The notes below the pieces were generated by a model that was not told the DNA's origin, did no database searches, and was given only the letters and a program-made list of their open reading frames with translations. The position numbers and the translations under genes are program-made. Source: Streptomyces sp. Act143 (lineage in GTDB: Bacteria > Actinomycetota > Actinomycetes > Streptomycetales > Streptomycetaceae). Taken from it: a stretch of 64,000 nt of DNA. This document shows, one piece after another, positions 48,461 to 57,381 of the stretch (position 1 is the first letter of the stretch; each line of letters starts with the position of its first letter). The stretch lies in the NCBI RefSeq assembly GCF_003143935.1, contig NZ_QFRX01000001.1:2391587-2455586 (forward strand). The letters run 5' to 3'.

Positions 48461-49922
48461 GGTCGCGGGCCCACAGGGCCAGCGCGGCGTCGAGCGGCCC
48501 GTACGCGGTGTGCGGCGCGCCGTCCCCGAAGATCCGCACCGGGTGCGTGGCGTCCCACGCCTGCCACCCCGGGTTGCCGTGCTCCGCGAACCGCACCCAC
48601 GCCCCGTGCATGGCGTCACTCAGCTCCTGCGGAGCGCCCTCGCCCGCCAGTTTGGCCGACTCGGGGCTCTCCCCGGTGTCGAAGACGAAGCCGAGCTCCA
48701 GCGCGTGGCAGGAGCCGAGGCCGGGGAGGTTCGAGGGCCAGGCGAACTCGTAGACGTACGCCCTGCCGGGGCGGGCGTCGGCCAGCCGGTGCAGCGGAAG
48801 GCGCAGCAGGTGGTCGGTGACCATCTGGCCGACGATCTCGGCGGTCCCGGCACCGGGGTGCAGGGCGCGGTAGCCGCGCGGCACCTCGTGTCCGGTGTGG
48901 CAGCGTGCCATGGCACCGGCGAGGGCGACCGGGCCGAGCCGGTCGACGCGCTCCAGCAGGCCGCCGGGGACCAGCCAGAGCCGGTACTCGTCCCGGGTCC
49001 AGCCCGTCATCAGCTCGACGCCACGGGCCGCGTCCCCCTCGACGAGGGCGTCCAGGGGGTCGCGCGGGACGAGGTCGCCGTCGACGACGATCCCGAAGGC
49101 GGGGCCGCCGAGCACCGGGCTGCTGAGCTTGCCCACCTCGGCCTGGGTGCGCAGCAGCAGCTCGCGGTCGACCTCGGCGAAGGCGGCGGCGGTGGCCGGG
49201 ATCTTCAGCCGGGCCGCCATCCGGCGCACCATCCGCCGCACCTTGTCCCGGTCGGCGGCCTCCGGCGGGCCGCTCTGCAGGATCGCCCGCCGGACCAGGC
49301 CCTGGGCCTGCGGCGCGGCGAGCAGGGCGCCGGTGCTGATCGCGCCGGCCGACTGACCCGCCAGGGTGACCCGGGCGGGGTCGCCGCCGAACGCCTCGAC
49401 CGACCGCTGCACCCACTCCAGGGCGGCGAGCTGGTCGCGCAGGCCGGGGTTGGCGGGGGCGTCCGGGAACAGCCCGTAGCCCTCGACCCCCAGCCGGTAG
49501 TTCACGGAGACGAACACCACGCCGTCGCGGGCGAAGGCGTGCCCGTCGTAGACCGGCACGGCCGAGGAACCCCTGGTCAGAGCGCCGCCGTGCAGCCAGA
49601 CCAGAACCGGGAGCCGGGCCCCGCGGCCCGGCTCCGGTGTCCACACGTTGAGATTGAGGCAGTCGTCCCCGGGCACCGCCGGGTCGGACAGGTACTGCGC
49701 GAAGGCCTCGGAGTACGGCGGTTTCGGCGCCGTCGGCCCGAATGCGGCGGCGTCCCGCACCCCGTCCCAGGGCTCGGGCGGCAGGGGCGGCCGGAACCGG
49801 CGCGGCCCGAACGGCGGGGCCGCGTAGGGGATGCCCCGGAACACCGCCACACCCCGCTCGTACCGGCCGCGGACGGCCCCGTAGGGCGTCCTGACCACGG
49901 GGTTCGCCTGGTCTGCCGTCAT
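48342..49922 (-). CDS. Carboxylesterase (type B)
   Basis: The 526-residue esterase of the cholinesterase/type-B family has the oxyanion loop [11 protein letters not shown], the nucleophile in GQSAGAIS (Ser about 193), and the catalytic His in [15 protein letters not shown] (about 401). [14 protein letters not shown] is the family signature. It lacks a signal peptide. The last 40 residues (after [10 protein letters not shown]) are low-complexity and run 119 bases into the convergent GH127 gene, which suggests the original stop was lost. A role in removing ester groups from plant oligosaccharides fits the location but is not proven. Confidence 0.9.
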   Translation of the reverse strand: MTADQANPVVRTPYGAVRGRYERGVAVFRGIPYAAPPFGPRRFRPPLPPEPWDGVRDAAAFGPTAPKPPYSEAFAQYLSDPAVPGDDCLNLNVWTPEPGRGARLPVLVWLHGGALTRGSSAVPVYDGHAFARDGVVFVSVNYRLGVEGYGLFPDAPANPGLRDQLAALEWVQRSVEAFGGDPARVTLAGQSAGAISTGALLAAPQAQGLVRRAILQSGPPEAADRDKVRRMVRRMAARLKIPATAAAFAEVDRELLLRTQAEVGKLSSPVLGGPAFGIVVDGDLVPRDPLDALVEGDAARGVELMTGWTRDEYRLWLVPGGLLERVDRLGPVALAGAMARCHTGHEVPRGYRALHPGAGTAEIVGQMVTDHLLRLPLHRLADARPGRAYVYEFAWPSNLPGLGSCHALELGFVFDTGESPESAKLAGEGAPQELSDAMHGAWVRFAEHGNPGWQAWDATHPVRIFGDGAPHTAYGPLDAALALWARDLTPEESTPASPPAAGSPTRGTELRSVVRRLRLPGSVRRP

Positions 49923-49947
49923 GCGCCCACCAGCCCTTCGCCGCGCT

Positions 49948-50000
49948 CGTGCACCGGTAATACCAGAGCATCACAGTCCCTGCTCGTATTCCGGTGCACG
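49948..50000. promoter_or_regulatory. Large near-perfect inverted repeat between two genes
   Basis: CGTGCACCGGTAATAC (49948-49963) and GTATTCCGGTGCACG (49986-50000) pair over 15 bases with a single bulged T and a 22-base loop. The repeat lies between the carboxylesterase start and the end of the alginate-lyase-fold gene, both on the minus strand. It may end the upstream transcript or act as an operator. Confidence 0.55.
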
Positions 50001-50014
50001 GGCACTTGCCAGGG

Positions 50015-51259
50015 CTATTTGGCGTACATGAGGGTGCCGAAGCCGAGCTGGTCGAAGCCTCCGCTGGTGGTGCCGTAGTCACCGCCGCCGCCCTCGGGCG
50101 CGACGAGGTCGTAGTACATCTGCGAGATGTACTTGTCGTCGAGGTGGAGACGGCGGTTGTAGTGGAAGTGGAGCATGGCCCAGACCGGGCGGATCTGGCC
50201 GCGGCTGCCGGAGCCGATCACGGTCTGCGACTGCTGGGCGCAGTTCTGGCCACTGCCCCAGGTGTAGGTGGTGTAGGGGACGTCGTTGCCCAGGTTGTAC
50301 TTGGCCACGTACTGGGCGGCCTTCATGAAGCGGCGGTTGTCGTACGAGTAGAGGTCCTCGCCCTGGTTCCAGGCCATCTCGCAGATCGCGCCCATCTGGC
50401 CCATGCCCATGACGGTGTGCCCCTGGTCGCGGCCGGACTCCTGCCACTGGCCGAGCGCGTAGCCGTCGGAGTCGGTGTACAGGTACGGCACCGCGTGGGT
50501 GAGGGAGCCGTTTCCGGCGCCGGACTTGAAGTAGGTGACGGCCTGGTCGTACTTGGCGGCGTCCTCGTTGAGGATGCCGATGGCCAGGACGGAGGCCATG
50601 TTGCACAGGTCCCAGTTGGCCCAGTAGTTGGTGATGCAGGCGTCGTTGTGGCCGGTGAGGAACTGGTTGTTGAGCGGGTAGAAGACTTCGGCCAACATCT
50701 CCTGGGCCGCGGCGAGATCGAATCCGCCGTAGCCGCGCATGAGTTCGCAGGCGTTGGCGAACTGCCAGCCGTAGATGCCGGCGGCGAGGAAGCGGTCCGC
50801 GTTGCCGGTGACCGTGGTGAGCGTGCGTGACCAGGCGTTGAGGATGTCCGCCGCGCAGACGGCGTTGGCCTCGGTGCCGCCGACCAGCCAGCGCAGGGCG
50901 TTCTGGTAGGCGGCGGCGATGTCGTTGTAGAGCAGTCCGTAGTTCTCGCCGGTGCCGCCGCGGATGACGGTGGCGGTGGCCCGGTTCGTCCAGGTGGACT
51001 GGGAGTGGGAGTTGGCGGTCAGGCGGTTCCAGCCGGACAGCCAGGGGTCGGTGCCCGCGGCGACCCTGACCTTGGCGCGGTTGATGTCCCCGGCGTTGTG
51101 CAGCATGCCGGGGTGGGTCCAGGTCGACGGGGCGGCGTCCGCGGTGCCGGCCGTGCCCGCGACGGCGAGTCCTGCGGCGAGACCGCCGGCGGCCCTGAGC
51201 AGGCCGCGGCGGCTCAACTCGCTTTCTTCGGAGTGCTGGTGGGGGGAGGTGCGGCTCAT
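50015..51259 (-). CDS. Secreted alginate-lyase-fold polysaccharide lyase
   Basis: The 414-residue protein has a twin-arginine-type signal (ELSRRGLLRAAGGLAAGLAVAGTAGTADA). A single alpha/alpha-toroid domain of the alginate_lyase superfamily follows. Conserved segments are AYQNALRWLVGGTEANAVCAADILNAWSRTL, NYWANWDLCNMASVLAIGIL (the Asn-Trp-Asp region) and ESGRDQGHTVMGMGQMGAICEMAWNQG (the Gln-Glu-Ser-Gly-Arg-Asp-x-x-His region), which contain the probable catalytic His/Tyr/Arg. The second protein (51290-54631) shares all of these. The substrate is unknown to me; in this locus a uronic-acid or glucuronan-type side chain is more plausible than alginate. Confidence 0.82.
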   Translation of the reverse strand: MSRTSPHQHSEESELSRRGLLRAAGGLAAGLAVAGTAGTADAAPSTWTHPGMLHNAGDINRAKVRVAAGTDPWLSGWNRLTANSHSQSTWTNRATATVIRGGTGENYGLLYNDIAAAYQNALRWLVGGTEANAVCAADILNAWSRTLTTVTGNADRFLAAGIYGWQFANACELMRGYGGFDLAAAQEMLAEVFYPLNNQFLTGHNDACITNYWANWDLCNMASVLAIGILNEDAAKYDQAVTYFKSGAGNGSLTHAVPYLYTDSDGYALGQWQESGRDQGHTVMGMGQMGAICEMAWNQGEDLYSYDNRRFMKAAQYVAKYNLGNDVPYTTYTWGSGQNCAQQSQTVIGSGSRGQIRPVWAMLHFHYNRRLHLDDKYISQMYYDLVAPEGGGGDYGTTSGGFDQLGFGTLMYAK

Positions 51260-51289
51260 GACAGCGGGTCTCCAATCCGTGGGGGGGAT

Positions 51290-54200
51290 CTAGGGAGAGG
51301 TGACGATCACCTCTTCGAACTGCGTGGTGCAGCGGACCAGCGGGCTGCGGGAGCAGACCACGAGGCCCACGTGGAAGGAGGCGTCACCGAAGCCGGGGAT
51401 CTCGCCGGTGCCGAGGTCGGTCCAGGTGGCGCCGTCATCGGTGGACACCGCTGCGGTGAAGGCGGTCCCGGTGCGCCTCAGCCGCAGCAGCAGGGGCAGT
51501 CGGACGGTGGTGGTGCCGGTGAATGCGGAGGCTCCGGCGACGGTCCTGCGCAGCATGAGCTGTGCGGTGGTGCCGCCGGTGACGATCGCTCCGGCGGCCT
51601 GGTCGAACGGGGACAGCGACTTGGCCATCAGCAGTCCGACCCGGTCGGCGGTGGCGCCGGTACGGGAGCCGAGCCGCGCGGTGATCTCGCAGTCGCCGGT
51701 GACGGGCCGCCGTACGAACTGGCCGGTCATGCCCTGGTTGTTGACGGTGAGGTCGGTGCCCGCACCGCGGACCGTGAACGTCCCGTCGGTGCAGGAGGTG
51801 CTGCCGGGTGTCACGACCGCCGCCACCCCGAGGGTGCCGAAGGCGCGGTCGTCGAGGACCGGGTCGCCCAGGTCGCCGTATGTCCAGGGGGCGGGCGGGG
51901 GTGTGCCGACGGTGAGGGCGAGGGTGCCGGTGCCGTCGCCGGCGGCGTTGCCGGCGGTGGTGGCGACGGTGAACTCCCCGGTCTCCGTGGGGGTTCCGTG
52001 GATCAGCCCGGTGCGCCGGTCGAGGCGCAGGCCGTCCGGGAGTCCGTCGGCGGTGAAGCGCACGGGCTCGTGCGAGCCGCGCAGGAGGTGGCGGAAGGCA
52101 TCCCCCTTGTTGGCGAATGCGGTGGCGGGCGAGGCGAGTTGGGGGACGGACGGGGTGGGCATCACGGCGCCGGCTGCCTGCGACAGGGGACCGCGGCCCG
52201 CGCTGTTCGTCTTCGCGACGACATAGTGGTACGTCGTGCCGGGGGTGCCGGTGGCGTCCGCGTACCGGATGCGGGTGCCGAAGCCGACCGGGCCGACGCA
52301 GGTCGCGATGGTCTCGAACGGGCCGTCGGCCGCGGTGCCGCGCAGCACCTTGTAGCGGGCGGAGAGGTCCGGGTCGGTCCAGGTCAGCCGGACGGCGTCG
52401 GCGCCGGTGACGGCCCTCAGGTCAGGGGCGGCGCGGGTCGGGCGGGGCACCGACCACAGGGCGCCGGCCGTCCGCGAGGTCACGCTCACGTTGTCGAAGG
52501 CACCGGCGCCGGTCCCGGCGTACTCCGCCGCGACGCCGAGACAGGAGGTGAGGGCGAGGCCCGCGTACGCGGTGCGCCCCAACTCGACCTCGGTGGCGCC
52601 GACTTCGGTCCAGCGGATGCCGTCCGGAGAGATCGCCCCGGTGCACAGCCGGCCCTTGCGGGTCACGCGCACCCAGTAGGGCGCCCGCAGCCGGTAGCCG
52701 TCGCCCGCGCCCTCGACGTACGGCGCCTCCAGGGGAGTCGCCGACTCCGGGAGGCTGCCCAGGCTGGAGATCGGGAAGGACGCGTTGACGGTGAGGGCAT
52801 CCTGCTGGGAGGGCGGCACGGGGGTGCTGCCGGTCGCGGAGACCGCCGCCCCCGCCTCCGGCCGTACGCTCCACACGCCGCTCCAGGTGTGCAGCGGCAA
52901 CCCCTGGATCAGCATCGAGGCGTGCGCGGCGTCCGGGTCGAGGGAGGCGCGCAGGGTCACGCCGATCTGGGAGTACTGGGAGCTGAGCGGGAACACGATC
53001 CGCGCGCTGATCGTGCCGTCCCCCGGCAGCGGTAGGTGGACGAGCCGGTGGCTGTCGGCCGTGCCGGACGCCTCCAGGACGAACCGCTCGCCGTCGAACG
53101 CGGCGGAGCCGGGGACCCTCACCTCGCCGACGTCCTGCGTGGACCACGGGTCGGGCAGTGCGGCGGAGGCCGCGGCGACACCCGAACCCTGGCTGTCGCC
53201 AAGGGAGTTGGCGGCGGTGACGGTGTAGTGGTGGGTGCGCCCGCCGCGCGCGCCGGTGTCGGTGTACGTCGTGCCGTCGACGCCTGCCGCGATCTCCTCG
53301 TACGGCCCCTCGGGGCGGGTCGCCCGGCGGACGGTGTACGTCGTCGCCCATGCGGAGGGCAGCCAGGACACCACGACGCTCTTGCCGTCGCCGACCGCGG
53401 TGACGCCCGCCGGTGCCGTCGGCACGGCCGGCGACGGGGCCCGGGCGCCGGCGTAGGCGAAGGTGCCGAAGCCGGGCAGGTCGTCGTTGCTCCCCTCGAC
53501 GACGCGGGCGCCGCCGGTGCCGCGGAAGACGGCCGCCTCGGTGTACGGGGTGTCGAGGCCGCGCACGCCGGCGTAGTGGGCGTGGTACATCTCGTAGATC
53601 GGCGGCAGGGTGCCGCGGACCTTCTCGGAGACGGCCGTCTTGATGTACTTGCCGGTGCGGTCGAGATCGGGGGTGAAGGGGACGTCGCCGCCGAGGTTGT
53701 ACTTCGCCGCGTACTCGGCGTTGGCGAGGATGCGGTGGTCGTCGTAACCCCACAGGTCGACGCCCTGGTTCCAGGCGACCTGTGCGGCGTCGCCCATCAG
53801 GCCGACGGCGAGCTGCTCGTGGCCCTGGTCGCGGCCGGACTCCTGCCCCTGGCCCGCGTCGGTGACCACGCGGTTGCGGACGCTGCCGTTGCCCGCGCCG
53901 GCCGCGACGAACCGCAGCGCGTCCTCGAAGAGCGCGGGCTCCTCGCAGAACACCCCGATGGCCAGCACGGACTGAATGGCCGTCAGGTCCCAGTTGCCAT
54001 TGGCGTAGAGCATGTAGCCGGAGATCGCCGGATACCAGACGTCGAGGAAGGACGCCTCGCAGCGTGCGATGCCCGCCGCGCTCCAGCCGTCGTAGCCGGT
54101 GTGGCGCAGCAGTTCGGCCGCGTTGACGAACTTGAAGGCCTGGAGTCCCGCGCCGAGCGGACCGTCGGCGCCGGTGATCATGGTCAGCGAGGCCGACCAG

Positions 54201-54631
54201 GCGTCGAGGATGTCGCGGGCCTTGTCCGCGTTCGCCCGGTTGCCGGTGACCGCCCACATCAGGGCGTTCTGGTAGGCGGCGGCCGAGTCGGCGACCGCCT
54301 GGTTCATGAAGTTGGTCGGGCCGCGGCCCCAGGAGGTGATCTGGCCGGTGTTCTGGATCGTGTACGTCGGCTTCGAGCGGGCGTGGGCGGCGAACGCCAG
54401 GTAACCGTCGTGGATCGGCGGTTCCTGGGCGGCGACCGCGGCCTTCATCCGGGCGAGGTCGGCGGCGCTGTGCAGCAGTCCGGGGTGGGTGAAGGCACGG
54501 GACGACAGGTCGGCGTCCTGGGCCCGGGCCGCCGCGGCGGAGACGGACAGCAGTCCACCGCCGGCCGCGGCCGCGAGGCCCGCCGCGCCGAGGAAGTTCC
54601 GTCGGCTGAGAGGAAGCACGGGTGACTCCAT
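51290..54631 (-). CDS. Giant modular secreted alginate-lyase-fold protein with fibronectin III and putative immunoglobulin domains
   Basis: The protein has 1,113 residues. A twin-arginine-like signal (LSRRNFLGAAGLAAAAGGGLLSVSAAAARA) comes first, then the alginate_lyase-type domain (about 45-395) with NGNWDLTAIQSVLAIGVF and ESGRDQGHEQLAVGLMGDAAQVAWNQG. Two fibronectin III repeats (about 405-490 and 735-820) flank a beta-sandwich module (about 495-725). A putative immunoglobulin/cadherin-like module (VRFTADGLPDGLRLDRRTGLIHGTPTETGEF) and a final laminin-like sandwich (about 925-1113) follow. It is adjacent to, and co-directional with, the 414-residue single-domain paralogue. The accessory modules suggest attachment to insoluble plant material. 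Confidence 0.85.
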   Translation of the reverse strand: MESPVLPLSRRNFLGAAGLAAAAGGGLLSVSAAAARAQDADLSSRAFTHPGLLHSAADLARMKAAVAAQEPPIHDGYLAFAAHARSKPTYTIQNTGQITSWGRGPTNFMNQAVADSAAAYQNALMWAVTGNRANADKARDILDAWSASLTMITGADGPLGAGLQAFKFVNAAELLRHTGYDGWSAAGIARCEASFLDVWYPAISGYMLYANGNWDLTAIQSVLAIGVFCEEPALFEDALRFVAAGAGNGSVRNRVVTDAGQGQESGRDQGHEQLAVGLMGDAAQVAWNQGVDLWGYDDHRILANAEYAAKYNLGGDVPFTPDLDRTGKYIKTAVSEKVRGTLPPIYEMYHAHYAGVRGLDTPYTEAAVFRGTGGARVVEGSNDDLPGFGTFAYAGARAPSPAVPTAPAGVTAVGDGKSVVVSWLPSAWATTYTVRRATRPEGPYEEIAAGVDGTTYTDTGARGGRTHHYTVTAANSLGDSQGSGVAAASAALPDPWSTQDVGEVRVPGSAAFDGERFVLEASGTADSHRLVHLPLPGDGTISARIVFPLSSQYSQIGVTLRASLDPDAAHASMLIQGLPLHTWSGVWSVRPEAGAAVSATGSTPVPPSQQDALTVNASFPISSLGSLPESATPLEAPYVEGAGDGYRLRAPYWVRVTRKGRLCTGAISPDGIRWTEVGATEVELGRTAYAGLALTSCLGVAAEYAGTGAGAFDNVSVTSRTAGALWSVPRPTRAAPDLRAVTGADAVRLTWTDPDLSARYKVLRGTAADGPFETIATCVGPVGFGTRIRYADATGTPGTTYHYVVAKTNSAGRGPLSQAAGAVMPTPSVPQLASPATAFANKGDAFRHLLRGSHEPVRFTADGLPDGLRLDRRTGLIHGTPTETGEFTVATTAGNAAGDGTGTLALTVGTPPPAPWTYGDLGDPVLDDRAFGTLGVAAVVTPGSTSCTDGTFTVRGAGTDLTVNNQGMTGQFVRRPVTGDCEITARLGSRTGATADRVGLLMAKSLSPFDQAAGAIVTGGTTAQLMLRRTVAGASAFTGTTTVRLPLLLRLRRTGTAFTAAVSTDDGATWTDLGTGEIPGFGDASFHVGLVVCSRSPLVRCTTQFEEVIVTSP

Positions 54632-54658
54632 GGGGGTACGGGTTCTACGGGTGCGGGG

Positions 54659-56446
54659 TCACGCGTGCTCGACGGTGAACGTGACGGTCTGCGTGGCGGT
54701 GCCGACGCTGTTGGTGGCCGAGACGGTGGCGGTGAAGCTGCCGACGCGGTCGCGGACTCGACCGGAGACGAGGCCGGTGGCGGTGTCGATGTCCAGGCCC
54801 TTCGGCAGGCCCTCGGCCGCGAACGAGGTGGGCAGCGCGCTGGCCGTGATCAGGTAGTGGAAGACCTGGTTCTTGGTGGCCGTGGCCTGCTCCGGGCTGG
54901 TGATCGTCGGCTTGTCGGTGGCGGTGGCCTCGGTGGAGTTCAGGAACCGGGTGTTCAGCACGTGCTCGTTGGCGTACGCCGGCATCATGTCCTCGAACCG
55001 GTACCAGCCCGGCTTCTTCATGCCGTTGGCGATGGCCTTGCCGTTGATGACCAGGTTCTGGAAGGTGACGTTCTTGATGGCGTGGTCCGCGTCGTAGCCC
55101 ACCATGACCGACGGGTTGGCGTGGGTGCCGTTGTAGGACAGATTCCTGATGAACACGCCGTCGATGCCGCGGCCGATCGAGGTGTTGTACTTCGTGTTGT
55201 ACATGACCCGCATGTTGATCAGCTGGCCCCAGCGGAAGTCCTCCACCCGGATGTCCTGGAAGCGGGCGTTCTTCAGCAGGTTGCTGTCGCCGGGGTTGAG
55301 CGCGATGCAGCCCTGGTAGTCCATCTGCGGTTCACGGTGGTCGAGGATGTCGATGTTGCTGAAGACGAGGTTCTCGATCGTCTCCGGGTGGTCGGTGTTG
55401 CCGTGTGTGCCGACGTTGACCGGGTGCGCGACGTCCGCCCAGAGGGTGGAGTCGCGGACGGTGATGTTGCGGACGTCGCCGTAGTAGTCCCAGCGGTGGG
55501 TGTAGATCGCGATGCAGTCGTCGGAGTTGCGCATCCACACGCCCTCGATGAGGACGTCCTCGCTGGAGAAGATGTCGATGCCGTCGCCCCACTGGCCGGC
55601 GCTGTAGGAGTGCAGGTTGCGGATGGTGACCTGCATGGACTGGCCGACGGTGACCGAGTAGCCGCTGCTGGGGTTGAGGACGAGGATGCCGTCGATCTCG
55701 ATGTTCTTCGAGTACTGGAGGAGCACACCGCTGGGCGAGTTGTAGAGCACGCCGCGGCCGATGAGCCGGGAGTTCTCGACGTTGACGAACTCCACCCGGG
55801 AGGTGAGCACGGCGCCGCCGGCCAGGTAGACCGTCTTGCCGCTGGGCACCTTCAGCACGTTGTCGGTGGTGGTGTGCAGACCGGGGCCGAAGTAGAGGAC
55901 GTCCGGGTCGTCGGGGTCGGGGGCGTTCTCCTCCAGCGGGTTGGCGTGCAGCTGGAGGTTGTCGAAGATCTCGCCGTTGATCTCGATGGAGAGGTTGCGC
56001 GGTTCGGTGAGGGTGAAGGTGACCGTGTCGCCGGACACCGTGTACTTGATGTCGTACGACAGCGGGCGGACCTTCGCGGAGGCGATGGTGCCCTTGGCGG
56101 AGGTGACGGCGACCTCGACCGTGCCCCGGAAGTCGAAGGTGGCTACGGAGGAGTTGTAGACCGGGCCGCTGCCCGTGTCCGCGTTGATCCACTTCGCGCG
56201 GGCGCGGTAGACGGGGATCGTCTGCCAGTCGCCGCCCGCCGTACGGGCCTTGACCGTGAAGCTCGCCTGGGTGGGGACCCCGCTCGGGATGGGGTACGTC
56301 ACCAGCTTGTCGGCGGCGGCCGGCGTCGTGTCGTCCGCTCTCGCCGTGCCGGCCGTGCCGCCTATGAGGGAGTACGCGGCGGCGGTGGCGCCGGCCGCCT
56401 GGAGGACGGTGCGCCGGGACAGACCGGTGCTCTGGATTTCGTTCAT
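54659..56446 (-). CDS. Secreted right-handed beta-helix protein, GH28-like (polygalacturonase fold)
   Basis: The 595-residue protein has a signal (TGLSRRTVLQAAGATAAAYSLIGGTAGTARA), a beta-rich domain (about 40-165), a beta-helix (about 175-480) and a C-terminal putative Ig module (AAEGLPKGLDIDTATGLVSGRV). The helix carries GDGIDIFSSEDVLIEG and NSDDCIAIYTHR, which match the NTD and DD acid regions of GH28. VGTHGNT stands where GH28 has its G-H-G motif, and the R-I-K motif is not evident. It may be a diverged galacturonidase or a GH49-like enzyme. AAGGA precedes the ATG 56446. It follows the MalG-type permease gene in the same direction. Confidence 0.8.
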   Translation of the reverse strand: MNEIQSTGLSRRTVLQAAGATAAAYSLIGGTAGTARADDTTPAAADKLVTYPIPSGVPTQASFTVKARTAGGDWQTIPVYRARAKWINADTGSGPVYNSSVATFDFRGTVEVAVTSAKGTIASAKVRPLSYDIKYTVSGDTVTFTLTEPRNLSIEINGEIFDNLQLHANPLEENAPDPDDPDVLYFGPGLHTTTDNVLKVPSGKTVYLAGGAVLTSRVEFVNVENSRLIGRGVLYNSPSGVLLQYSKNIEIDGILVLNPSSGYSVTVGQSMQVTIRNLHSYSAGQWGDGIDIFSSEDVLIEGVWMRNSDDCIAIYTHRWDYYGDVRNITVRDSTLWADVAHPVNVGTHGNTDHPETIENLVFSNIDILDHREPQMDYQGCIALNPGDSNLLKNARFQDIRVEDFRWGQLINMRVMYNTKYNTSIGRGIDGVFIRNLSYNGTHANPSVMVGYDADHAIKNVTFQNLVINGKAIANGMKKPGWYRFEDMMPAYANEHVLNTRFLNSTEATATDKPTITSPEQATATKNQVFHYLITASALPTSFAAEGLPKGLDIDTATGLVSGRVRDRVGSFTATVSATNSVGTATQTVTFTVEHA

Positions 56447-56490
56447 GAGGAAGGTCCTTACGTACAAGGGGAGATGAGAGATGCGGAAGG

Positions 56491-57381
56491 TCACTTGAGG
56501 CCGCTGGTGGACATTCCGGCGACGAAGCCGCGCTGGGCGACGAGGAAGATCAGCAGGATCGGCACGACGTACATCACGGAGGCCGCGGCCTGGAGCTGCG
56601 GGACGGGCGTACCGCCCTCGTTGACATAGGCGGTCATGACCGCGACGGCGAGCGTGGTGCGGTCGGTCGACAGCAACAGCTGCGGGGCGATGTAGTCGCC
56701 CCAGGTCCAGGTGAAGGCGATGATGAAGCTCGCGGACAGCACGGGCCACGACTGCGGCAGGAAGATCCGCCAGAAGACCGAGGTGTAGCCGCAGCCGTCG
56801 ACGATCGCCGCCTCCTCCAGTTCGCGCGGCATGCCGGCGAAGAACTGCCGGAAGAGGAAGACCAGGTAGGGCGCGGCCGACAGGCCCCACAGCACCCACG
56901 GCCAGTAGGTGTTCACCATGCCGAGCTTGGCGAAGATCAGGTAGGTGGGCAGCAGGGTGACCATCTGCGGCAGCATCATCGAGCCGAGCAGCACCCCGAA
57001 CAGCACCTTCTTGCCGGGCGCCTCGAGACGGGCGAAGCCGAAGCCGACCCAGGCCGAGCTGAGCGTGACGAGGGTCGCGTAGATCAGCGCGATGGCCATG
57101 GAGTTGCGGGCGTAGCCGAGGAAGTCGATCTCGTTGAAGGCGTCGGCGAAGTTGTGCCACTGGAAGGCGTCGGGCAGCCAGTGCACGGGCGAGGCGGCCA
57201 ACTCCCCCTGTGTCTTGAGTCCGGAGAGGACCAGCCAGCCGAAGGGGCCGAGGAAGAGCCCGGTGACGGAGACGAGGACCGTGTAGAGCGCGAGCCGCCT
57301 GGCGCGCACCCGGACCCGGACGGGCGGCGGCGCGGACTGGGCCGGCACGGAGGACGTGGTCGGCAGGATGGTGGCGGTCAC
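56491..57381 (-). CDS. ABC sugar transporter permease (MalG type), pectin locus
   Basis: The 296-residue membrane protein starts at GTG 57381 in a GTGA overlap with the MalF-type gene. It has six spans and the EAA loop LEEAAIVDGCGYTSVFWRIFLPQ. It ends QRGFVAGMSTSGLK. Together with the next two genes it forms a complete membrane part of an oligosaccharide importer without its own ATPase. Confidence 0.92.
   Translation of the reverse strand: MTATILPTTSSVPAQSAPPPVRVRVRARRLALYTVLVSVTGLFLGPFGWLVLSGLKTQGELAASPVHWLPDAFQWHNFADAFNEIDFLGYARNSMAIALIYATLVTLSSAWVGFGFARLEAPGKKVLFGVLLGSMMLPQMVTLLPTYLIFAKLGMVNTYWPWVLWGLSAAPYLVFLFRQFFAGMPRELEEAAIVDGCGYTSVFWRIFLPQSWPVLSASFIIAFTWTWGDYIAPQLLLSTDRTTLAVAVMTAYVNEGGTPVPQLQAAASVMYVVPILLIFLVAQRGFVAGMSTSGLK

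Noticed and set aside
53036-54625. A 529-residue plus-strand open frame inside the giant lyase gene
   Set aside because: It is a mirror of the real minus-strand gene, with no signal, domain or start signal.
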